A stretch of DNA of 35,533 nucleotides, from the NCBI RefSeq assembly GCF_014306155.1, contig NZ_JACRWH010000017.1:1-35533 (forward strand), written 5' to 3'. Below the pieces are notes generated by a model. It made no database searches. It saw nothing but the letters and a program-made list of their open reading frames with translations, and was not told where the DNA came from. The position numbers and the translations under genes are program-made. This document shows positions 13,815 through 21,537 of this stretch, in pieces; position 1 is the stretch's first letter; the number at the start of each line of letters is the position of its first letter. The DNA is from Holdemanella hominis (lineage in GTDB: Bacteria > Bacillota_I > Bacilli_A > Erysipelotrichales > Erysipelotrichaceae).

Positions 13815-15968
13815 ATGCCAATTACAAAAAGATGGGCAATAACAAAGTCACTGAAAGAGGCTACGAAGTATGTTAGTGCAAAACATAAATGTGCGGTTGT
13901 TGAAGATGATTTGCAAAAAGCAATTAAGTATACTGTGAATGAAACAAAAACAAAAAACATAAACAATGAGGATGTAGATGTTACTGTCAAGACTTTAAAT
14001 AATCGATTGGTAAGTGGAATAAACTGTAATCCAAATTTTGTCACGGAAGAAATGGAACATATTCAATCAGCTTTTGGAAATGAAAAAGATAAGATTATTG
14101 CGTACCATCAGGTACAATCTTTTTACTATAATGATCCAGTGGATGCACTCGAAGTTCATGAGATGGGAATCGAATTGGCAAAAAGAATGTATCCCAATTA
14201 TCAGGTTTTGGTGACAACTCACCAAGATAAAGCTCATTTACATAATCACTTTATTATCAATGCAACAAGTCTCTCTGGAAAAAAATTAAGAAGCGATTTT
14301 TATGGCGATGAGGGTTTGATGAAATTAAGAGAAGTGTCTGATACGATTGCAAAAGAACATGGATGTAAAATTATTGACGATGCAAAATTGATTGGACATT
14401 TTGAAAAAGAAAATACAATTCCTACATACTTGATAAATTTAAATGCGAAATATCGTTGGCGAGAAGTTTTGAAAAATGAGATTGATGAGTATAAAAAAAT
14501 CGTAAGTAGTACAAATGAATTATTAGAGTTATTGTCGCACAATGGGTACGAAGTGAAAAAAGGAAAACATATTTCTGTTCGTCCTGTGGGAGCAAGAAAA
14601 TATTTTCGATTAGACACACTAGGTGAGGGATATACACAAAAAGAATTGATGTATTTTTTTGCGAGACAGTCAAGACATTATTGGGAAGATGAAGAGCTAA
14701 GAAGATTCCAATTGAAAAAAATGGAAGAAGAATACGGACGATTTATTGCAAATCGAATGATGGATTATGTGGCAAGTCTTTCGAGTAGTCAGAAAATGCT
14801 AAGTCAATATCGAAGAGAAGATAGATACGATAAAAGTAGATATCCACAATATTCCTTTGCAAGTTTGAAGACAATTAACGAATTAGAAAAGATGTACAAT
14901 CAGATTGATCTGTATGATAAATACAATATTCATTCATTTGAAAGCTTGATTTTAACAACACGTTCATTGAATACTAAGATTGAAAAAATGGAGTCAGATT
15001 TAAAAGAAAATGAAAAAGATTTTGTTAGAAAAACAAAACAAGTTGAATTGTATGACATGTATTTAAAGTACTACAATCATTATTGTGTGTATCAGGAAGA
15101 ACTACAATGGCATAAGATTCCAACAGAAAAAATTCCATCTGAGGTTCGTATGTTTTTAAAAATAAAAGAAACACTTGGCAATCTTGGAATTGATGAAGTC
15201 AGAAATGCTATGCTTGAATTTCAAAAAGAAAAGATAAAATATCAGCATGAGGTTGCCGAGCTATCTTATCTGAAATATGAAAAAGTGCTTTTGGATGATG
15301 CGAAAGAAATGAAGCTAAAAGAAAGTGAAGATTTGATTCCGTCAATTCAAATCACTAAGAATATGATTGATTTTGAAAAATCAACCGACACTGAATATTT
15401 TGTAAAAATACCATATACAGATAAATATACATATATTTTGAAAGATGCAATTATATGGAATAAGTACGACAAAGGACAGGTGTACTTAGTAAATGATATG
15501 GATGTTGATTTATTGAATGAAGATGGAGATGTCGTTGAATGTGTAAGTGGAAATAACTTACAACGAATTTCTGAAGGGCGTAAACAAGACATCACTGAAA
15601 TGTACAAACGAGTTAGAACCATTGAAAAAAATAATGGATTTGTATTTACTGTCGATATTAAGATGTTTGATTCAGTTCGACCAAATGAAAATGGTGTGTA
15701 TCATGTTCGTGTACCATATACAAAGGATTACATTGATGTACCTATAGATCATATGTTTTGGGTGAAGGAAAATAAGACGGCTCAGGTATTCTTTGAGGAT
15801 GGAGAAGAGATTCAATACTATCCAAATGAAAAGAGTTATTACAATAAAAATACTCAAAATGGAGAAGTGAAAAATACAGGGTATTTGAAACAGCACTTTG
15901 AAGAAAAGAAGAATGATTACGAAAAGAAGCAGAAAGCCGCTAAAGAGCATGATGATCCATTCTTGTAA
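13815..15968 (+). CDS. MOBP-type relaxase
   Basis: This 717-residue protein would nick oriT and pilot the strand during mobilization. Motif I has the likely catalytic Tyr at about residue 39 (AIKYTVNETKT). Motif III is HQDKAHLHNHFIIN, with H136, D138, H141, H143 and H145, the metal-binding triad and its surroundings. Residues about 200-500 are helical and charged. The C terminus holds two similar modules, VKIPYTDKYTYI with its following segment (about 515-565) and VRVPYTKDYIDV with its following segment (about 625-665). The ATG has GAGGGGG upstream; TTG/GTG alternatives are less good. It is full length with no breaks. No coupling protein gene is nearby. Confidence 0.88.
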   Translation: MPITKRWAITKSLKEATKYVSAKHKCAVVEDDLQKAIKYTVNETKTKNINNEDVDVTVKTLNNRLVSGINCNPNFVTEEMEHIQSAFGNEKDKIIAYHQVQSFYYNDPVDALEVHEMGIELAKRMYPNYQVLVTTHQDKAHLHNHFIINATSLSGKKLRSDFYGDEGLMKLREVSDTIAKEHGCKIIDDAKLIGHFEKENTIPTYLINLNAKYRWREVLKNEIDEYKKIVSSTNELLELLSHNGYEVKKGKHISVRPVGARKYFRLDTLGEGYTQKELMYFFARQSRHYWEDEELRRFQLKKMEEEYGRFIANRMMDYVASLSSSQKMLSQYRREDRYDKSRYPQYSFASLKTINELEKMYNQIDLYDKYNIHSFESLILTTRSLNTKIEKMESDLKENEKDFVRKTKQVELYDMYLKYYNHYCVYQEELQWHKIPTEKIPSEVRMFLKIKETLGNLGIDEVRNAMLEFQKEKIKYQHEVAELSYLKYEKVLLDDAKEMKLKESEDLIPSIQITKNMIDFEKSTDTEYFVKIPYTDKYTYILKDAIIWNKYDKGQVYLVNDMDVDLLNEDGDVVECVSGNNLQRISEGRKQDITEMYKRVRTIEKNNGFVFTVDIKMFDSVRPNENGVYHVRVPYTKDYIDVPIDHMFWVKENKTAQVFFEDGEEIQYYPNEKSYYNKNTQNGEVKNTGYLKQHFEEKKNDYEKKQKAAKEHDDPFL

Positions 15969-15976
15969 TCAAAATA

Positions 15977-16010
15977 TAGAAGAGGCATTAAGTTGTCTCT
16001 TCTATTGTTG
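15977..16010 (+). terminator. Terminator of the mobilization operon
   Basis: The stem TAGAAGAG / CTCTTCTA (15977-15984 with 15997-16004) pairs perfectly. The T tract behind it is broken (TTGTTGTTTT). Confidence 0.7.
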
Positions 16011-16040
16011 TTTTATATATCCTGGTAGGTTTCAAAAAAT

Positions 16041-16183
16041 GTGTTATGAGAGTTCATAACACTTTACTGGAGAGCATTTATATTGTGTGATTTGTGATAT
16101 TAAAATAAGGAGTTATTTATAAGTCATTAATCACTAATCACATATCACATAATTTTATGAAGGTTTTCAAAATGTTTTCAAAT
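16041..16183. repeat. Hairpin and TGTGAT repeats after the relaxase
   Basis: GTGTTATGA / TCATAACAC (16041-16062) forms a perfect 9-bp stem. TGTGTGATTTGTGATATT (about 16084-16102) faces AATCACTAATCACATATCAC (from 16129), a cluster of TGTGAT units in inverted orientation. AAGGTTTTCAAAA at 16160-16172, with a partial second copy, matches the repeat just outside the left end of the element. The function is unknown. Confidence 0.5.
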
Positions 16184-16209
16184 AAATATTATTTATTCAT
16201 TTACACCTT

Positions 16210-16728
16210 TTATTTTCTAAATTCCCCTATGATTCTTATTTTTTCACCATCTTGTAGTTTGAAATGTGTCTCGTCTACACGCACTATAGAACTTTCAATG
16301 AATTTAATGAAGTTATAGTTCATAAACATGATCCATGTTATTGCATTCTTTTCAATGATTCTCCATGTCGGTTCTAATGCATATCCCGTATTCTTTTTTT
16401 GAGTTGATGGTACAAAGTCATTTGTTAAATCAAATAAACTATTTGGAACAACCTTATAAATACCCTTATTCATTTCTAGTTGTCTTATTTGAATCCTTGT
16501 GTGCAATGCACGAGGCGAATTAAATTCTTTTTGTTTATCTTTAATATATTCTTCAATAGAATCAATTACGGTTTGTATTTCATAAATTTCACAAGTAAAA
16601 CTCCCATCCTCTTGAAAAATAGCACCTTGTTCCTTCATTACTTTCAAAAAAGATTTTAGCATTACGTCATCTGGAAAAATTTGATACCAATCCCCCATTT
16701 TATTCTGTACTTTTATTCGATATGGCAT
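16210..16728 (-). CDS. Unknown 172-residue protein next to the surface protein
   Basis: This is a soluble protein with no signal peptide. It has an N-terminal alpha/beta part (MPYRIKVQNKMGDWYQIFPD) and central charged helices. The C-terminal stretch WIMFMNYNFIKFIESSIVRV is hydrophobic but not clearly a membrane helix. AAGAGGA lies about 11 nt before the ATG. It sits downstream of the large surface-protein gene in the same direction, separated by a terminator hairpin, so it may be read by leak-through. I recognise no family. Confidence 0.6.
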   Translation of the reverse strand: MPYRIKVQNKMGDWYQIFPDDVMLKSFLKVMKEQGAIFQEDGSFTCEIYEIQTVIDSIEEYIKDKQKEFNSPRALHTRIQIRQLEMNKGIYKVVPNSLFDLTNDFVPSTQKKNTGYALEPTWRIIEKNAITWIMFMNYNFIKFIESSIVRVDETHFKLQDGEKIRIIGEFRK

Positions 16729-16757
16729 AAGTAAATCTATCCTCTTTTCTATAAAAT

Positions 16758-16780
16758 AAGGAGAGAATATTTCTCTCCTT
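16758..16780. terminator. Terminator of the surface protein gene
   Basis: Ten-base arms AAGGAGAGAA / TTCTCTCCTT around a 3-base loop form a perfect hairpin. On the minus strand it is followed by TTATTTTAT. It lies between the surface-protein gene and the 16210 gene. Confidence 0.75.
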
Positions 16781-16813
16781 CATTAGTTTTATTTTCTGCA
16801 GTCGAAAGAATAA

Positions 16814-19800
16814 TTAATCTTCTTTTCGAGCATGTTTTCCAGTAAATGCAACACCTGCTAATCCTAGAACACCACTTAATGCATAGAATCCTAAAGCAGT
16901 TCCTGCACCCGTATTGACTGTATCTGTCTTTTTCTGAGCTTCAGACTGAGCTTTCTTAGCTTCCTCCTCTGCCTTCTTAGCTTCCTCTTCTGCTTTTTTC
17001 TTTGCCTCTTCTTCGGCTTTCTTAGCCTCTTCTTCTTTTTTGATCTTATCTAGATAAGAAGTCAAAGCTTTATTTGCTTTATCAAGCTCAGCTTTTGCAG
17101 TTTCGTAGTCACGACTTGCACTTTCCAATTGTTCTTTATTTGCATTCCATTGAGCTTCTACACCTAAGAACACATTTAAAGCAGTTGCATATTCCTCGTA
17201 TGCAGTTCGCATAGAACCCATTTTTGAATATAATCCAAGTACAACATCATTGTCACTGTCAACGACATCCATGAACCCTGTTGGATCTGCACTTAACTTC
17301 TTATAAGCTTCATATGCTTTTTCGACTTGTCCTTTGACATCTTCAATAGAAGCTTGCTCATTTTCTAATTGACCAATAGTTTCATCTAATTTTGTAATAG
17401 CTCCGTTGAAGCCTTCAATTGCTTTTTGATATGCACCAATCTGTTCCTGAGTATCTGCAATCTCTGCTTTCAAATCATTTAAACTCTTTTGTTTTAAAGT
17501 AGCTTTATCAAGCTCAGCTTTTGCAGTCTGTACCGCACTTGCTTTTTCAGCTTCTTCTGCTTTTGCAGTTTCTAACTCATCCACTTTTTGTTGAGCATCT
17601 TCTTTTGCAGTCTCTAATGTTGCCTGACTTGCCTCATATAAAGCCTTCTTAGTTCTTTCGTTATTTTTAGCTTCGCCTAAAACCTTTGATTTAGCATCAA
17701 CATCTTTTTCTGCCACATCCAGATTTGCTTTTGCAGTTTCGATACCTTTATTTGCTTCATCTAAGATATCTTTTCTCTTTTTCAAAGTTGCTTGTGCATC
17801 ATTTACGATACCTTTTTTGCTTTCAACATTCTGATCTGCAGCCTTCTTCTCTTGTTGAGCATTTTCAAGAGCTTTTTGTGCCTCTGCACGATCAACAGTT
17901 TCTAACTGTGTTTTCTGTGTCTTTAAGCCGACAATTTCCTTTGCCATATTTAAAGCAGTATCATCATCGCGCAACTTGTCAAATGCCGCCTGCTTAGTCG
18001 CTACATCTGCCTCAGCACGTGCAGTCGCATTGGTTGCCTGTGTAACCTGTGTTTGCACAGTTGCTACATTTGTTTGTGCATTTGTCTGAGCCGCAGTCTT
18101 AGTACCTAAAACTTGTCTCTGATTTTCCAACTCTGCCTTTAGAGCTTCTAATTTTAACTCTCCATCCTTCAAGATACCATCTGCATTCATCAGCTTGTTA
18201 TAGTATTCATTGAACTGAGCTTCAAATTCATCAATGGTCATCGTATTGACTTCCGTAATATAGTTGGAACGAGCTACATAATCAAACACTTGTCCCGCAT
18301 TGCATCTGTATCCATCTGGAGCAGGTGTCTTCGAATAGATATAGGCTGTTCCTGTTACATCACTGTTTAATCCAATTAGATTTTTGTAGTGTCCAATTTG
18401 GATATTTCCATGTCCTACAGCATTCATGACCTCATTGTATTTAGTTTCATCATTTCGTACTTCGGTAATTGTCCACCCTTTGGCAGTGATATAATCATAG
18501 ACTTGCTTTTCTGAATCATACCATCCTTTGTATAAATTCTGATCATCTTTTTGAATAGAAGAGGCAGTGATATTTTCACCAACATTATATAGTCCAGAGT
18601 GTCCAAATACTTTTCCATTGGCTGTCGCATTGATTTGCACTTGTGCAATCGCAAACAATGTTGGATTTACTTTTAAATCTTCTCGTCCTGTGAAGTTTGT
18701 GTCACTGGTTCTTAAAGCATTTCCATATCGTACCATACTTAATGCACGTTTAAAGTTTTCTAAACTTGTTGCATCATTTTCTGCTCCGATATTCGTACTT
18801 CCACCATTTGCAGTGCTTTGTTCCTCTAAGATTTTTAAAGCATCTGTGTATCCGTAAGCTTCAAAGAATCCTTTTGATCCTTGTTCGATTTTTGCTTGAG
18901 CTTGTTCTTTGTCTACTCGTAATTGCGTAACCACCTTTTCCTGTGCAATGACCGCTTCCTGAGCTTCATTTACCTTGCTCTGTTGTGTTGCAACATCCTG
19001 TTTTGCTTTTTCTAGATTTGCTTTCGCAGTCTCTAATTCTTTTTCTTTAGATGCTTGATTTGCTTTCGCAGTCTCTAACTGTGCCTTTGCCTCATTTAAT
19101 GCAGTTTCTGCATCGTTGATAGTTTGATTTAGTACATCTAAAGCCTTTTGCTTCTCTGTAATTTGTGCATCTAAATTAAGAATTTCCTGATTGACATCTG
19201 AAAGGCTTTTTTCTGCACTTGTTACAGCATTTGCTTTTGCTGTTTGATTTTCAAGTGCGACTTGTAGATTTGTCTGTGCAGTGACTAATTCATTTTCTGC
19301 ATTTTTGATATCTGCCTCATACTGAGCTTTGATTGTAGGATCACTTGCACCATCGTAGATTGCCTTTTTTTCATTGTAGTTAGCTACGGCAGTATCTAAT
19401 GCTTTTTGTGCCTCATTCACACTTGTCTGTGCTTCTGCATAGGCTTTTTGTGCATTTTCTACATTCTGTGTAGCTTCTGTTACTTTTGCTTCGGCTTCTG
19501 CCTTTTGTTGTGTTAAGATTGAAACAGTTGTTTGTGCCTCTTCTAAAGATTTTTGAGCTTCTGCTAAAGCTTTTCCTTTTTCTTCAACATCTTTTGAAAT
19601 CTCTTCTTCAGATGTTCCGTTTAGTAAAGCATCATATTTTTTCTGAGCTTCCTGTAATTTAGAGTTAGCATCGGCAAGTGCATTTGTTGTTTCATCCAAT
19701 TGTGTCTGCAATGACTTTTTCTGTTCATTGGCTTGTCCTAATTTCTTTTGATTTTCTTCTAGATTGACCACTTGTTTTTCTAACTCGCTTACAATAGCTT

Positions 19801-20131
19801 TCTGTGCTTCTAAAGAAGATGCGTCATAGTTGCTCTTTAATGTATTGACATTTACCTTTGTAGGAATATAAGTGCCTTCGTTGTATGTATCATAATCCTT
19901 TTGAGCTTTTTCTTCTGCTTTTTTTGCTTCATCAGCTTTCTTCTGAGCCTCATCGATTTTTTCTTGTAACAATTCTTTTTCTGTCTTTCCTATAGTCGTA
20001 GTTTCTTTTTCTGATGTTGCAGGTTCTATTACGCTATTGTTATTTTCTTCTGCAAATACACTTAACTGTCCTGCCTGTGTCAACACTAAACTAGTAGCAG
20101 CAAGACTTGATAATAATTTTTCCTTTTTCAT
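16814..20131 (-). CDS. Large coiled-coil surface protein with a CAP domain
   Basis: This is a 1105-residue exported protein. Residues 1-27 form a signal peptide ending SVFAEE. Residues about 45-430 and 650-1060 are Ala/Glu/Lys/Gln-rich coiled coils with SMC-like low complexity. Residues about 455-645 are a CAP (SCP/PR1-like) domain, with FGHSGLYNVGENI, GHYKNLIG and a YVARSNYITE segment. The C terminus is an EEAKKKAEEEAKKAEEEA stalk, then DTVNTGAG, a hydrophobic stretch (LGFYALSGVLGLAGVAF) and KHARKED. That is a cell-wall sorting signal layout with VNTG in place of LPxTG, so a divergent sortase motif is likely. It may be an adhesin or surface antigen carried as cargo. It follows a 46-residue ORF and shares its promoter. 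Confidence 0.85.
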   Translation of the reverse strand: MKKEKLLSSLAATSLVLTQAGQLSVFAEENNNSVIEPATSEKETTTIGKTEKELLQEKIDEAQKKADEAKKAEEKAQKDYDTYNEGTYIPTKVNVNTLKSNYDASSLEAQKAIVSELEKQVVNLEENQKKLGQANEQKKSLQTQLDETTNALADANSKLQEAQKKYDALLNGTSEEEISKDVEEKGKALAEAQKSLEEAQTTVSILTQQKAEAEAKVTEATQNVENAQKAYAEAQTSVNEAQKALDTAVANYNEKKAIYDGASDPTIKAQYEADIKNAENELVTAQTNLQVALENQTAKANAVTSAEKSLSDVNQEILNLDAQITEKQKALDVLNQTINDAETALNEAKAQLETAKANQASKEKELETAKANLEKAKQDVATQQSKVNEAQEAVIAQEKVVTQLRVDKEQAQAKIEQGSKGFFEAYGYTDALKILEEQSTANGGSTNIGAENDATSLENFKRALSMVRYGNALRTSDTNFTGREDLKVNPTLFAIAQVQINATANGKVFGHSGLYNVGENITASSIQKDDQNLYKGWYDSEKQVYDYITAKGWTITEVRNDETKYNEVMNAVGHGNIQIGHYKNLIGLNSDVTGTAYIYSKTPAPDGYRCNAGQVFDYVARSNYITEVNTMTIDEFEAQFNEYYNKLMNADGILKDGELKLEALKAELENQRQVLGTKTAAQTNAQTNVATVQTQVTQATNATARAEADVATKQAAFDKLRDDDTALNMAKEIVGLKTQKTQLETVDRAEAQKALENAQQEKKAADQNVESKKGIVNDAQATLKKRKDILDEANKGIETAKANLDVAEKDVDAKSKVLGEAKNNERTKKALYEASQATLETAKEDAQQKVDELETAKAEEAEKASAVQTAKAELDKATLKQKSLNDLKAEIADTQEQIGAYQKAIEGFNGAITKLDETIGQLENEQASIEDVKGQVEKAYEAYKKLSADPTGFMDVVDSDNDVVLGLYSKMGSMRTAYEEYATALNVFLGVEAQWNANKEQLESASRDYETAKAELDKANKALTSYLDKIKKEEEAKKAEEEAKKKAEEEAKKAEEEAKKAQSEAQKKTDTVNTGAGTALGFYALSGVLGLAGVAFTGKHARKED

Positions 20132-20176
20132 TAAACTATCCTTACCTTTCTGTGAGATATCAAAAATACAGATTCA

Positions 20177-20317
20177 TTAACAATTAGAAGTATTCTTTTC
20201 AGCTTTAAGTTTATTCATGAAATCCAATGTTTCATTCAACTCTTTCTCATCAAGATTTTTTAAAGATTCTTTAATACTTTTCAAAATCTCTAGCTCTTCC
20301 AAAGTTATATTTTCCAT
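20177..20317 (-). CDS. 46-residue helical protein, first gene of the surface operon
   Basis: It starts at an ATG with AGGGAG upstream and encodes MENITLEELEILKSIKESLK and 26 more residues. It is acidic and fully helical, probably a coiled coil or small regulator. It lies between a near-consensus promoter and the surface protein gene, 45 nt before the latter, so the two are co-transcribed. The family is unknown; it could be an anti-repressor partner of the XRE protein encoded opposite. Confidence 0.6.
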   Translation of the reverse strand: MENITLEELEILKSIKESLKNLDEKELNETLDFMNKLKAEKNTSNC

Positions 20318-20321
20318 AATA

Positions 20322-20414
20322 TACTCCCTAAGTATCTACAAGAAACATTATAGTATCTTTCATAAACTTGGTCAAACGATTACGTTGATTAAAGATACTT
20401 TTCTTACATATAAT
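20322..20414. promoter_or_regulatory. Divergent promoters with GATACT operators
   Basis: Minus strand: TTGACC (20375-20370), 17 bases, TATAAT (20352-20347) drives the 46-residue ORF and the surface protein. Plus strand: TTGATT (20385-20390), 18 bases, TATAAT (20409-20414) drives the XRE gene. The 9-mer AAAGATACT occurs once on each strand, next to the minus -10 and in the plus spacer. A third GATACTT lies just past the minus -10. These are probable XRE-binding sites that switch both promoters. Confidence 0.7.
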
Positions 20415-20438
20415 TATGAAATAGAAAGGTTTATTACA

Positions 20439-20822
20439 ATGAGTGATGAAATAGGAACGCGTGTTAAGAAAGTTAGATTACGTAAAGGAATCAGTCAAGA
20501 ACAATTTGGTGAAATAATAGGGATTAAAAAAGCAGCTGTATCTAAAATTGAAAATGGTGAAAACAGTCTATCAAAAGGAAATCTATTAGCCATTTGTCGC
20601 CAATTCAATGTAAATAAAGAATGGTTAATCAATGGAAACGGTGAGATGTTTACCCCTAAATCAAAAGAAGATGAAATTCGAAATTTCTTTGAAAACGCTA
20701 TTTCTTCTGATTCTGATATTGCGAAAATTCAAAGAAAATTCATATCTACTTTAATCTCACTAGACGAAGAAGAATGGATTGTATTAGATCGATTCATGAA
20801 ACATTATATTTATAGTAAATAA
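20439..20822 (+). CDS. XRE-family repressor
   Basis: This is a 127-residue protein. I start at the ATG at 20439 because GAAAGG precedes it and the promoter lies just upstream; the longer frame would run through that promoter. The N-terminal HTH is clear: IGTRVKKVRLRKGISQEQFG, then IGIKKAAVSKIENGENSLSK and the family's NVNKEWLINGNGEMF ending. The C-terminal ~45 residues are helical and probably dimerize. It is divergent from the surface-protein operon and likely controls both itself and that operon. Confidence 0.85.
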   Translation: MSDEIGTRVKKVRLRKGISQEQFGEIIGIKKAAVSKIENGENSLSKGNLLAICRQFNVNKEWLINGNGEMFTPKSKEDEIRNFFENAISSDSDIAKIQRKFISTLISLDEEEWIVLDRFMKHYIYSK

Positions 20823-20861
20823 CAAACTTTACTATCCAATTTGATAGAATAAAAATAAATA

Positions 20862-20903
20862 AAGCGATACAAAGCACAGACATATGCTACCGTATCGCTT
20901 TTT
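20862..20903. terminator. Bidirectional terminator
   Basis: AAGCGATAC / GTATCGCTT pair around a loop of about 21 bases. There is a T run on the plus side and A/T on the other. It serves the XRE gene and the truncated minus-strand ORF facing it. Confidence 0.75.
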
Positions 20904-20907
20904 CTAA

Positions 20908-21135
20908 TCATTCATTGTTTTTAAATTTGTTATATTCCTCAACTACCTCATTTACATCCTTCATATCATCAAATAACATTTCTAATATGACTTGTTTAGT
21001 AGGCTCAACCACAGAAGAAACACTATCTTTAATGAAATTAATTATAGTATTTAATGCCTTTCTATTCGATGCTTTAGCTGAAATCAGTTCAAAAGGACTA
21101 TAATCTTTATTTGTTATTCTATTTCCTGCCGAATC
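20908..21135 (-). pseudogene. 5'-truncated ORF near the right end
   Basis: This is an open frame of 75 codons with no usable start: an in-frame TAA lies directly upstream and the first ATG is deep inside. It reads DSAGNRITNKDYSPFELISA, then KASNRKALNTIINFIKDSVS and a highly acidic helical end (FDDMKDVNEVVEEYNKFKNNE). Its composition is protein-like and it shares a terminator with the XRE gene. It is probably the surviving C-terminal part of a gene lost at the element's right end. No family is recognised. Confidence 0.45.
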
Positions 21136-21172
21136 TTAGCAATCCCAAATGGCTCTTATTGTGATGAAATGT

Positions 21173-21268
21173 TTGGCGAAATAATAAAATAATTGCCGTA
21201 AGCCTTTATTTTAAAGGGTTATGCACTCGCCATCGCTTGGCGAATAAATAGCTGTATAATGGCGAATT
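21173..21268. repeat. TGGCGA repeat cluster, right end
   Basis: TTGGCGAA occurs at 21173-21180 and 21237-21244, TCGCCA at 21227-21232, and TGGCGAAT at about 21260. The left end carries the same motif mostly in the opposite orientation. Confidence 0.55.
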
Positions 21269-21336
21269 AACAGAAATATCGTAACAAATTTAAATAAATG
21301 ATGTTTTAGTTATTTTTTGTCAAAAAAATGTAAATG

Positions 21337-21358
21337 TCGTCACAAATGTCGTCAAAAA
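21337..21358 (+). repeat. Two 12-bp direct repeats, right end
   Basis: TCGTCACAAA at 21337-21346 and TCGTCAAAAA at 21349-21358 have the same 12-base period and orientation as the three copies at 4855-4888. A weaker copy (TCGTAACAAA) lies near 21279. Confidence 0.7.
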
Positions 21359-21371
21359 TACCATTAAGCAT

Positions 21372-21397
21372 AAAAAAAGCCCTTATATAAGGGCTTT
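21372..21397 (-). terminator. tRNA-Arg terminator
   Basis: AAGCCCTTATATAAGGGCTT is self-complementary and is followed on the minus strand by a run of T. It is part of the 53-bp att repeat. Confidence 0.8.
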
Positions 21398-21424
21398 ATT
21401 CACAAGATGGCGTCGACGGAGGGA
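21372..21424. repeat. attR: right direct repeat within tRNA-Arg
   Basis: This is the right copy of the 53-bp repeat. It covers the tRNA terminator, the CCA and the last 14 bases of tRNA-Arg before it. Together with 4707-4759 it bounds the integrated element. Confidence 0.88.
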
Positions 21425-21484
21425 TTCGAACCCCCGACCGTGCGCTTAGAAGGCGCATGCTCTATCCAGCTGAGCTACGTCGAC
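21408..21484 (-). tRNA. tRNA-Arg (anticodon UCU)
   Basis: The 77 bases include an encoded CCA. The acceptor arms GTCGACG and CGTCGAC pair fully, and the discriminator is G. The anticodon stem TGCGC/GCGCA holds loop CTTCTAA, giving UCU, which reads AGA/AGG. The T arm has GGTTCGAAT. The gene is intact although it is the insertion site; the element supplies the 3' end. Confidence 0.96.
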
Positions 21485-21487
21485 AAC

Positions 21488-21520
21488 GCATATATTTTAT
21501 AACATAATCAAAATATATGC
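21488..21520 (-). terminator. Hairpin after the ABC exporter operon
   Basis: GCATATATTTT (21488-21498) and AAAATATATGC (21510-21520) form a perfect 11-bp AT-rich stem between the exporter operon and tRNA-Arg. It may weakly terminate the operon; it also overlaps the tRNA promoter region. Confidence 0.4.
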
Positions 21521-21537
21521 AAGCTTAAATTTAAAAT

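Larger units (their letters stand above)
21136..21371. other. Right end of the element: repeats, no gene
   Basis: No gene is visible. The region holds TGGCGA-type motifs at about 21174-21268 and the two 12-bp repeats at 21337-21358, matching those of the left end. Confidence 0.55.
4737..21424. mobile_element. Integrative and mobilizable element in tRNA-Arg(UCU)
   Basis: The two 53-bp direct repeats are offset by exactly 16,665 bp. The tRNA-Arg gene is intact at the right end, as expected when a tyrosine integrase uses the 3' end of a tRNA gene. Between the repeats lie a tyrosine integrase, a replicative helicase-like ATPase, a MobC-like protein and a MOBP-type relaxase, plus cargo. No VirB4-, VirD4- or other mating-channel genes are seen, so the element is probably mobilizable rather than self-transmissible. 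The integrase lies about 4.5 kb inside the left end instead of beside an att site. Confidence 0.85.

Noticed and set aside
20217..20438. N-terminal extension of the XRE gene
   Set aside because: This part of the frame covers the divergent promoters and the opposite 46-codon ORF. The start at 20439 has a ribosome binding site and a full HTH.
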